In this document: positions 1 to 5,548 of the stretch, piece by piece | How the letters are laid out: each line of letters starts with the position of its first letter | How positions within the stretch are numbered: position 1 is the first letter of the stretch | Assembly: GCA_903917425.1 (NCBI GenBank) | Contig: CAIXAQ010000668.1 | Coordinates: forward strand, 1 to 5,548 | Length of the DNA: 5,548 nucleotides | From: an uncultured Bacteroidales bacterium | Lineage (GTDB): Bacteria; Bacteroidota; Bacteroidia; Bacteroidales; UBA4417 | Direction: 5' to 3' | Position numbers and translations under genes: made by a program | The notes under the pieces: model-generated | What the model was told of the DNA's origin: nothing | Databases searched by the model: none | What the model saw: the letters and a program-made list of their open reading frames with translations, nothing else

Positions 1-1562
1 ATGAATCAGGTAGTTATACTTACGGAGAAGTGGGAAGGAGCATATATTACCTGCAAAAGCTATTTGTCCGCTGCGGCATTAAGAAAGGTGATAAGATTGC
101 CCTTATCGGGAAAAATTGTTCCGAATGGGCCATTGCTTACCAGGCCATTGTTACCAGCGGCGCAGTGGTGGTTCCGATTTTACCCAATTTCACGCCTAAC
201 GATGTGCAACATATTATCAACCATTCGGAAAGCGTGATGCTGTTTGCCAACAAGGCCAATTGGGATGTGCTCGACGATGAGAACATGCCCAAACTCAAAT
301 CGGTAATTTCTCTCGACGATTTTTCGCCCTTATTCACCCACAATAAACATACTGCCGAACATATCAACAAGTGTAAAAGCCTGTTTACCAAACCTTTTTC
401 CAGGGAAAAACTCCCGAAACAGATTATACACAACAATGAACTTTTTGCCATTATTTACACTTCGGGCACCACCGGTTTTTCGAAAGGGGTGATGCTTACG
501 CACAACAATATTACCGGCAATATGGTGTATTCCCGCACCAATATGCCCCTGGTTTCCGGCGATCGTATTCTTAGTTTCCTTCCGCTGGCCCATGCATACG
601 GTTGCGCCATTGAGTTCCTCTACCCTTTCACCTGCGGATGTCATGTTACCTTCCTCGGGAAAATGCCGACCCCACAGTTGTTGCTCAAAACTTTTGCCGA
701 AATTAAACCTAGATTAATCCTTTCGGTCCCGCTTATAATCGAAAAGATTTTTAAAAAGCAGATAAAGCCTGTGCTGGAGCAGACAAAAGTGAAATTCCTG
801 ATGAAAATTCCTTTCATGGACAGCGTGATCCTGGGCAAAATAAAAACCAAACTTACCGAGAGTTTTGGCGGCAATTTTCATGAAATTGTAATTGGTGGTG
901 CCGCACTGAACGAAGAAGTACAGGAAGTACTCTGCAAAGCCGGTTTTGCTTTCACCATCGGGTATGGCATGACCGAGTGCGGTCCGCTGATCAGCTACGC
1001 CGGATGGCGCGAAAACCGTTTTAATTCTGCCGGCCGTTGCGTCGATCAGCTCGAAATGCGCATTGATTCGCCCGATCCTGAAAATGTGGTAGGCGAAATC
1101 CTGGTGCGCGGCGAAAATGTGATGAAAGGCTACTATAAAAATGAAAAGGCAACTCATGAAATAATTGGCCGCGATGGCTGGATGCACACGGGCGACCTGG
1201 GCACCATGGACAGCGATGGCTTTTTATACATCAAAGGCAGGAGTAAAAGCATGATCCTCGGTTCGTCGGGGCAAAATATCTATCCCGAAGAAATTGAAGC
1301 CCGTATCAATGCATTCCCGCTGGTGCAGGAATCCATTGTGGTGGACCGCAAGGAAGGACTTGTCGCTCTTATCTATCCCGACATGGAAATGGTTGATGCC
1401 AAAAAGATGAAGGAGCATTCACTCGAAAGCATATTGGAAGTATACCGCAAACACCTCAATCGTGAAATCCCAACATATATGCAGGTTTCAAAATTCCAGG
1501 TTGTTTCGAGCGAATTCGAGAAAACTCCCAAGCGGAGCATTAAGCGGTTTTTGTATAGTTAG
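1..1562 (+). CDS. Long-chain fatty acid-CoA ligase-type AMP-binding protein (5' partial)
   Basis: Adenylate-forming enzyme that probably activates a fatty acid with ATP and joins it to coenzyme A in the cytoplasm. The frame is open from the left edge (first whole codon at 3) and stops with TAG at 1560-1562, leaving 519 residues. It already reads SYTYGEV at residues 4-10, a motif near the N-terminus of this family, so probably only some 25-40 residues are missing. The GTG at 30 lies inside this conserved part and is not the start. Counting from the first whole codon, visible motifs are the P-loop YTSGTTGFSKG (152-162), GYGMTE (320-325), HTGDLG (395-400), the hinge region KGRSKSMILGSSGQ (411-424) followed by NIYPEEIE, and the C-terminal KTPKRSIKRFL (507-517). 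Known family: ANL superfamily. The acyl substrate cannot be read from sequence; a medium-chain or other acyl/aryl acid remains possible. No partner gene is visible downstream, and the next gene seems to have its own promoter. Confidence 0.95.
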   Translation, partial: ESGSYTYGEVGRSIYYLQKLFVRCGIKKGDKIALIGKNCSEWAIAYQAIVTSGAVVVPILPNFTPNDVQHIINHSESVMLFANKANWDVLDDENMPKLKSVISLDDFSPLFTHNKHTAEHINKCKSLFTKPFSREKLPKQIIHNNELFAIIYTSGTTGFSKGVMLTHNNITGNMVYSRTNMPLVSGDRILSFLPLAHAYGCAIEFLYPFTCGCHVTFLGKMPTPQLLLKTFAEIKPRLILSVPLIIEKIFKKQIKPVLEQTKVKFLMKIPFMDSVILGKIKTKLTESFGGNFHEIVIGGAALNEEVQEVLCKAGFAFTIGYGMTECGPLISYAGWRENRFNSAGRCVDQLEMRIDSPDPENVVGEILVRGENVMKGYYKNEKATHEIIGRDGWMHTGDLGTMDSDGFLYIKGRSKSMILGSSGQNIYPEEIEARINAFPLVQESIVVDRKEGLVALIYPDMEMVDAKKMKEHSLESILEVYRKHLNREIPTYMQVSKFQVVSSEFEKTPKRSIKRFLYS

Positions 1563-1612
1563 CAGGCATTTTCTTTAATTGAAATTATTATAGAATCATC
1601 CCGAATCTATTG

Positions 1613-1620
1613 TAATTTTG
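1613..1620 (+). promoter_or_regulatory. Putative Bacteroidota -7 promoter box (TAATTTTG) for the CotH gene
   Basis: TAATTTTG is an exact match to the Bacteroidota -7 consensus TAnnTTTG and sits 36 bases before the ATG at 1657. No good TTTG -33 box is visible at the expected spacing (about 1587-1592), so the call rests on the -7 box alone. Transcription would begin near 1626, giving a leader of about 30 bases. The box overlaps the in-frame TTG at 1618, which argues against that codon as the translation start. Confidence 0.5.
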
Positions 1621-1627
1621 CACCGCA

Positions 1628-1644
1628 GCGGCAACTCATGCCGC
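1628..1644 (+). promoter_or_regulatory. GC-rich leader hairpin upstream of the CotH gene
   Basis: GCGGCA (1628-1633) and TGCCGC (1639-1644) form a perfect 6-bp inverted repeat around a 5-base loop ACTCA. It starts almost exactly where the predicted transcript begins and ends 12 bases before the ATG. A stem at the extreme 5' end could protect the mRNA from decay or affect ribosome access; this role is inference. The surrounding spacer is AT-rich, so the GC-rich stem stands out. It lacks a T-run and is not an intrinsic terminator. Confidence 0.4.
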
Positions 1645-1656
1645 CTAAAAACTTCA

Positions 1657-3732
1657 ATGCAGAAACAAATCCTTTTACTTTTCCTTGGTTGCGCGTTATT
1701 CCAGGCAAAAGCCCAGACTTTCTCCGGCAGCGGTGGTGCAATTCCCCCTGATGGTAAACCGAAGTCTTTTACTATCACTCCCGCCTCAATCGATGTGGCA
1801 ACCTTAGATGCCGGTTTTGGGGTACTTTCAGTTTGCTTTACGTTGAACCACGCACATAGTAACGACATTGAAGCGGCTTTATCAGCCCCCGACGGAACGC
1901 AGGTAACGCTTGTGAGTATCAACAGCGATATTGAAAATAATTATTCCAGCCTTTATTTCAGCGGTAAAACAGCCAATGCAGGCACAAGGCAAACAGAACC
2001 CAATACAGGATATTTCCTTCCGAACGACAACCTGGCTGCTTTCAACAACGGGCAAACCGGCTCGGGTACCTGGAAACTTTCAATCAGGAACCTGAATACT
2101 TCGGCTTTCAACGACAGCCTGCTTAACTGGAGTATTACATTTGGGCCTCATGCTTCGGCTCCTTTTGTGCTGACTTCTTCCGATATTCCTATTGTCACTA
2201 TCAATACGAACGGACAGACCATTCCCGACGATCCCAAGATTACGGCTACGATGAAAGTATTCAATAATGGTCCGGGTTTGCGCAATTATCTTACCGACCC
2301 GCCCGAATTCAGCGGACCCATCGGCATCGAAGTACGCGGATCGAGTTCGCAGTCGTTCCCCAAAAAAAGCTATGGTTTTGAATCGTGGGATGCGCTGGGC
2401 AACAGCATTGATACTACCTTTTTAGGAATGCCCTCCGAAAGCGACTGGATACTGAATGCCAATTACACCGATAAATCCTTCCTGCGAAATGTAATGGCTT
2501 ACCAGGTGTGGCAAAATATGGGACATTACGCTACCCGCTACCATTTTGTTGAAGTAATCCTGAACGGGCAATACAAAGGCATTTATATTTTCTCCGAAAA
2601 AATAAAGCGCGATAAAAACCGCTTGGATATCGCCAAACTGAAACCCGACCAAAATACGGGCGATGAAGTTACCGGTGGTTATATTTTTAAAATAGATAAA
2701 CAAACCGGTTCGGGTGGATCGGGATGGATTTCCGCATACGCCCCCTCGGCAAACCCTAACGGACAAACTATATTTTTCCAATATGATTTTCCAGATGAAG
2801 TAGATATTACCCTACCACAGAAAACCTATATTCAGAATAATGTCTATAATTTCGAAACCGCACTCAAGCAGCTGAACTTTGCTGATACGGCTGTCGGCTA
2901 TCGCAAATATGCAGTTGAAAGTACTTTTATCGACTATTTCCTGGTTAATGAACTGAGTAAAAATGTGGATGGATACCGCCTGAGTACCTACCTGCATAAG
3001 GAACGCGACAGCAAAGGCGGGAAAATCCGCATGGGCCCGGTTTGGGATTATGATATTGCCTGGCACAATGCAAACTACTGCGCGGGTGACGTTACCACCG
3101 GGTGGGCTTACCAGTTTCCTTGTCCCGACGATTACTGGCAGGTACCGTTCTGGTGGAGCAGGCTGTTGCAGGATCCCTTGTATAAAAACCATCTGAAATG
3201 CCGCTGGATTTACCTGCGGCAGAATATACTCAGCAATGCCTGGTTCGACACCTATATCGATAGCATTTCGGGGCAACTTATGGAAGCACAGGAGCGGAAT
3301 TTTGTAACCTGGCCAATATTAGGAGTTTATGTCTGGCCCAACCCTTATCCTTTCCCAACAACGTATATTGGCGAAGTAAATGCGCTCAAAACTTGGATGC
3401 ATAACCGGCTTACCTGGCTCGATTACTATATGCCCGGCACCTGTGAAACCACTTTTGCAGTTAATTATCCCGAAGCTCAAAACAGTATCGATATTTACCC
3501 TAACCCGGTTACGGATAAATTGAATGTCGAATATAAAACTTTTAATAAGGCTTTGGTTGAAATGGCGGTTGTTAACCAGCAAGGAATTATTCTGTATTCG
3601 GCAAAACCCCTAACCAGATACCCGGGCGAATGGCTCGAAACCCTCGATGTGTCGCGCTATGCACCGGGAGTTTACCTGGTGAAACTTACAATAGACGGGC
3701 AACCTTACAGTAAACGATTTATAAAAACCTGA
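1657..3732 (+). CDS. Secreted CotH kinase-family protein with P-domain and T9SS sorting domain
   Basis: Predicted exported protein of 691 residues. ATG 1657 is chosen because a signal peptide follows at once (MQKQ, a hydrophobic stretch, then QAKAQ at 16-20); the in-frame TTG at 1618 lies in the promoter box. Domains in order: a proprotein convertase P-type beta-sandwich (about 21-163, with the lead-in AIPPDGKPKSFTI, then LSAPDGTQVTL and GSGTWKLSI); a CotH domain (about 170-590); and a T9SS type A sorting domain (about 611-691) opening with IDIYPNPVTDKLNVEY and ending GVYLVKLTIDG...SKRFIKT. CotH hallmarks present are VRGSSSQSFPKKSY (226-239), GIYIFSEKIK (308-317), NVDGYR (436-441) and VWDYDIAW (462-469), so the likely nucleotide- and metal-binding acidic residues are retained. 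Known: CotH of Bacillus is an atypical protein kinase acting on spore coat proteins. Inferred: this protein crosses the outer membrane by T9SS and acts on the surface or outside; its substrate is unknown, and a purely structural or adhesive role is possible. Confidence 0.95.
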   Translation: MQKQILLLFLGCALFQAKAQTFSGSGGAIPPDGKPKSFTITPASIDVATLDAGFGVLSVCFTLNHAHSNDIEAALSAPDGTQVTLVSINSDIENNYSSLYFSGKTANAGTRQTEPNTGYFLPNDNLAAFNNGQTGSGTWKLSIRNLNTSAFNDSLLNWSITFGPHASAPFVLTSSDIPIVTINTNGQTIPDDPKITATMKVFNNGPGLRNYLTDPPEFSGPIGIEVRGSSSQSFPKKSYGFESWDALGNSIDTTFLGMPSESDWILNANYTDKSFLRNVMAYQVWQNMGHYATRYHFVEVILNGQYKGIYIFSEKIKRDKNRLDIAKLKPDQNTGDEVTGGYIFKIDKQTGSGGSGWISAYAPSANPNGQTIFFQYDFPDEVDITLPQKTYIQNNVYNFETALKQLNFADTAVGYRKYAVESTFIDYFLVNELSKNVDGYRLSTYLHKERDSKGGKIRMGPVWDYDIAWHNANYCAGDVTTGWAYQFPCPDDYWQVPFWWSRLLQDPLYKNHLKCRWIYLRQNILSNAWFDTYIDSISGQLMEAQERNFVTWPILGVYVWPNPYPFPTTYIGEVNALKTWMHNRLTWLDYYMPGTCETTFAVNYPEAQNSIDIYPNPVTDKLNVEYKTFNKALVEMAVVNQQGIILYSAKPLTRYPGEWLETLDVSRYAPGVYLVKLTIDGQPYSKRFIKT

Positions 3733-3736
3733 TACC

Positions 3737-4000
3737 ATGGAAAAATCGTATAAATTCTGCCAGAGTTGTGGTATGCCGCTAAAAAAAGATGAAAAGGGCG
3801 GTGGCTCAAATGCCGATGGTTCAAAAAGCCTGAAATATTGCAGCCATTGTTACGATGGAGGTAAATTTACCCGTCCTGATTTCACTACTATGCAAATGCA
3901 GCAACTGGTGAAAGAAAAAATGAAGGAAATGGGGTTTCCCGGGTTTCTTGCCGGGTTTTTCACCTATGGAATCCCTAAGCTGGAACGGTGGAAACGATAA
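3737..4000 (+). CDS. Small putative zinc-ribbon protein
   Basis: An 87-residue cytoplasmic protein with no signal peptide or membrane segment. Two cysteine pairs, FCQSCGMPL (C8, C11) and YCSHCYDGG (C35, C38), flank a NADGSKS stretch (25-31). This is the pattern of the 'putative zinc ribbon' family (I believe Pfam Zn_ribbon_2), whose members are of similar size. The C-terminal half (MQQLVKEKMKEMGFP, then GIPKLERWK) also looks like the tail seen in relatives. All four presumed zinc ligands are present, so the gene appears intact. No biochemical role is established to my knowledge, and none can be read here; nucleic-acid or protein binding would be a guess. The ATG is 4 bases after the stop of the CotH gene, so it is probably co-transcribed and perhaps translationally coupled, with no clear Shine-Dalgarno sequence. 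Adjacency to a secreted protein need not mean a shared function. Confidence 0.9.
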   Translation: MEKSYKFCQSCGMPLKKDEKGGGSNADGSKSLKYCSHCYDGGKFTRPDFTTMQMQQLVKEKMKEMGFPGFLAGFFTYGIPKLERWKR

Positions 4001-4176
4001 TAATGTCCTTTTAAGAAAAAAAGCTCCGCGTTTACCGCGACGCAACGATCAATCTCCCAAGCTTCATATTCAAAAAAAAAAGCGCTGAGTAATCCTTGAT
4101 TCTCGAAATTTTGGATTTGGGTTTATACTGAATAAAGTATTTTCACAAGTGACGTTTAATCGAGTTATTTGTTTTG

Positions 4177-4184
4177 TACATTTG
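4177..4184 (+). promoter_or_regulatory. Putative Bacteroidota -7 promoter box (TACATTTG) for the last gene
   Basis: TACATTTG matches the TAnnTTTG consensus exactly and lies 80 bases before the ATG at 4265. A partial -33 box, TTTA at 4155-4158, sits 18 bases upstream of it. Transcription would start near 4190, leaving an AT-rich leader of about 75 bases that contains the inverted repeat at 4201-4217. Confidence 0.45.
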
Positions 4185-4186
4185 TT

Positions 4187-4228
4187 AATCGATATATTTA
4201 TTGTATATGAATACAATCGATTTTTTTT
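4187..4228 (+). terminator. AT-rich inverted repeat followed by eight T (weak terminator, attenuator or operator)
   Basis: TTGTAT (4201-4206) and ATACAA (4211-4216) are perfect inverted arms around the 4-base loop ATGA; the pair A4200/T4217 extends it. After TCGA comes a run of eight T (4221-4228). An outer pair, AATCGAT (4187-4193) with ATCGATT (4216-4222), could give an alternative longer stem. It is 200 bases after the zinc-ribbon gene and just downstream of the -7 box. It could weakly end upstream transcription, attenuate the downstream gene, or bind a dimeric regulator. The arms have few G:C pairs, so a strong terminator is unlikely. Confidence 0.3.
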
Positions 4229-4264
4229 GCTATATACCTGTTAATCAATTAATCTATAATTATT

Positions 4265-5548
4265 ATGAAAACTTCCTGGTCTTTTTTGATTCTGTTTTTT
4301 TTCGCAACAACTGTTTTCGGGCAAAACCACGCCCCTGTTACTGTTAACGACACATTTACCGGAATTGCCGGCAATTATCTTTACATCACTTCTCACATGC
4401 TTCTTCATAACGATTACGATCCGGACGGGGATTCGATATTTATAAATTCTATGCCAGGCTTTCAGAAAGTTAACGATACTTCATGGAAAAGTTATATAAG
4501 TAATGACAACGATTCGGTTGTAACAAGGTTTTATGTCATTCAGGATAAAAAAGGAATGAATTCATTAGTATCTAGAAATATCATTATAAAATTGAAAGGT
4601 TATTACCGTGTTGATTCACTGAATTTTAATAATATAAATGCATTGATAAGTCCTCTCGGACAGCATTTCCGGGGTATTGAAAATGCTCATTTCGAGGTTC
4701 CAAGAGGCTCAGGAAAACATTCTATTTTCTATCATACGGTTTGGATGGGGGCATACAGGGATGGCGACACCCTTTGCATGGCTGCTGTACGTAATAGATA
4801 TAGAAATTCAGATTTTTTTGTCGGACCTATCACCACTGGGTTCGATACAAATTATTTCATCAAATGGAATCGGGTTTGGAAAGTTGATAAAACCCAGATT
4901 CAATACCATATCAACAACTGGAATCAGCCGGGTTACAGCCCGATAGAAGTTATAAAAAACTGGCCAGCAAATGGAGATTCTGCCTTAGGACAAACTGTAG
5001 AAATTGCTCCTTTTTACGATAAAAACACGAATGGCGTTTACGAACCTATGCAGGGTGATTACCCGCTTATCAGAGGCGACCAGGCTGCATTTTTCGTTTT
5101 TAATGATACTAAAGACATCCAAGCCAAATCGTATGGAAATACTTTGGGTATCGAAATTCACGGAATGGCATACGAATATGACAATCCGAATGATTCTACC
5201 TTGAACAACACCCTATTTATACATTACGATATCATTAACCGCTCAGCAAATAATTATTATAGTTCGTATCTAGGTCTTTTTACTGATTTTGACCTTGGTT
5301 ATTATCGTGATGATTATATTGCCAGTGACATTACGAACGGCATGATATACGGCTATAATGGCTCGAGTACTGATGGCACAGGCCAATCTTTTGCTTATGG
5401 AGAGCACCCGCCGGCAATCGGTTTTAAAGTTATTGGCGGGCCTTATCTTGCACCCGATGGAATTGATAATCCCTCGGATGATTGTGGCTATAGCCTGAAC
5501 GGCCTTAACTTTGGCGATAAAATGGCTGATAATGAGCGGATGGGAATG
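4265..5548 (+). CDS. Large secreted protein with cadherin-like N-terminus (3' partial)
   Basis: ATG 4265 opens an uninterrupted frame of 428 codons that runs off the right edge without a stop. Residues 1-20 form a signal peptide (MKTSW, a phenylalanine-rich core, cleavage probably after VFGQ). Residues 22-62 resemble a cadherin-like or Ig-like repeat (HAPVTVNDTF, then LLHNDYDPDGDSIFI). From about 184 the protein matches a pattern I recall from large Bacteroidota exported proteins: FVGPITTGFD (185-194), KWNRVWKV (200-207), IKNWPANGD (230-238), APFYDKNTNGVYEP then MQGDYPLIRGDQ (248-272), GMAYEYD (300-306), YDIINRS (321-327), GLFTDFDLG (337-345) and GEHPPAIGF (379-387). DKNTNG (252-257) resembles an EF-hand or dockerin calcium loop. 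The role is not established; surface display or secretion is inferred. Relatives usually end in a T9SS sorting domain, which would lie outside the window. The gene is visibly more AT-rich than its neighbours. Small frames at 4677-4946 and 5004-5204 lie within it in another phase and are not genes. Confidence 0.88.
   Translation, partial: MKTSWSFLILFFFATTVFGQNHAPVTVNDTFTGIAGNYLYITSHMLLHNDYDPDGDSIFINSMPGFQKVNDTSWKSYISNDNDSVVTRFYVIQDKKGMNSLVSRNIIIKLKGYYRVDSLNFNNINALISPLGQHFRGIENAHFEVPRGSGKHSIFYHTVWMGAYRDGDTLCMAAVRNRYRNSDFFVGPITTGFDTNYFIKWNRVWKVDKTQIQYHINNWNQPGYSPIEVIKNWPANGDSALGQTVEIAPFYDKNTNGVYEPMQGDYPLIRGDQAAFFVFNDTKDIQAKSYGNTLGIEIHGMAYEYDNPNDSTLNNTLFIHYDIINRSANNYYSSYLGLFTDFDLGYYRDDYIASDITNGMIYGYNGSSTDGTGQSFAYGEHPPAIGFKVIGGPYLAPDGIDNPSDDCGYSLNGLNFGDKMADNERMGM

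Larger units (their letters stand above)
4155..4248 (+). repeat. AATCGA-type motif recurring every 28-29 bases
   Basis: AATCGA begins at 4158, 4187 and 4215, and a near-match AATCAA at 4243, giving spacings of 29, 28 and 28. Three of the four copies are preceded by TT (TTAATC at 4156, 4185 and 4241). Sequence between copies is T/A-rich and only loosely alike, so this may be a decayed tandem repeat, a set of protein-binding sites, or coincidence in AT-rich DNA. Confidence 0.3.
4001..4264. other. AT-rich intergenic region, no gene seen
   Basis: No reading frame of substance exists on either strand. The left part has two A-runs (4016-4022, seven A; 4072-4081, ten A) and a short GC-rich patch with CGCG repeated at 4027-4030 and 4036-4039. 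The right part, from about 4140, is strongly AT-rich and holds the promoter-like box, inverted repeat and recurring AATCGA motif listed separately. No convincing GC-rich terminator follows the zinc-ribbon gene on the + strand. Confidence 0.7.

Noticed and set aside
1..237. ATG-initiated frame of 78 codons at the left edge, + strand
   Set aside because: It overlaps the ligase in another phase; its translation has no recognisable motif, while the ligase frame is fully conserved-looking here.
1563..1612. Intrinsic terminator after the ligase gene
   Set aside because: The spacer is AT-rich without a GC-containing stem followed by a T-run.
1618..1656. TTG 1618 as the start of the CotH gene
   Set aside because: It would add 13 polar residues before a good signal peptide and overlaps the predicted -7 promoter box; ATG 1657 fits better.
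4012..4040. Possible - strand terminator: CGCG/CGCG stem (4036-4039, 4027-4030) followed by seven T on that strand (4022-4016)
   Set aside because: The stem has only four Watson-Crick pairs plus one possible wobble, and there is no - strand gene upstream of it to terminate.
137..4045. Several - strand frames of 64-157 codons antisense to the genes
   Set aside because: None shows a recognisable domain or its own promoter, and each lies opposite a well-supported + strand gene; they look like chance antisense frames.
4677..5204. Two small + strand frames, 4677-4946 and 5004-5204
   Set aside because: Both lie inside the 4265-5548 frame in a different phase, and only the long frame shows a signal peptide and conserved motifs.
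1..5548. tRNA, rRNA, CRISPR array, insertion sequence or transposase
   Set aside because: No cloverleaf-like, spacer-repeat or transposase signatures were seen; the coding frames account for nearly all of the window.

Overview
The window looks like chromosomal DNA of a Bacteroidota bacterium, probably an environmental lineage; the order cannot be fixed from the sequence. Three things point there. One protein ends in a type IX secretion system (T9SS) type A sorting domain, which is essentially confined to this phylum. The two upstream regions hold matches to the Bacteroidota -7 promoter box TAnnTTTG. No start codon has a convincing Shine-Dalgarno sequence, also typical of the phylum. All four genes lie on the + strand.

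Layout: (1) Positions 1-1562 hold the 3' part of a long-chain fatty acid-CoA ligase-type AMP-binding enzyme, cut by the left edge. (2) A 94-nt gap carries a -7 box and a GC-rich leader hairpin. (3) Positions 1657-3732 encode a secreted 691-residue protein: signal peptide, proprotein convertase P-domain, CotH kinase domain, T9SS sorting domain. (4) Four bases later, 3737-4000 encodes an 87-residue four-cysteine zinc-ribbon protein, probably co-transcribed. (5) Positions 4001-4264 are an AT-rich gap with a second -7 box, an inverted repeat followed by eight T, and an AATCGA-type motif recurring every 28-29 bases. (6) From 4265 to the right edge one uninterrupted frame (428 codons, no stop) encodes the N-terminal part of a large secreted protein: signal peptide, cadherin-like segment, and a conserved Bacteroidota exported-protein region with a GDYP calcium-loop-like motif.

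The genes do not form one obvious pathway. The ligase is a lipid-metabolism housekeeping gene. The CotH protein and the last gene belong to the cell-surface or secreted repertoire. The CotH/zinc-ribbon pair is the only operon-like unit. I found no RNA gene, CRISPR array, insertion sequence or phage gene. The most interesting items are the P-domain/CotH/T9SS architecture, a candidate extracellular kinase, and the truncated surface protein with its structured upstream region. I see no clear new multi-gene system.
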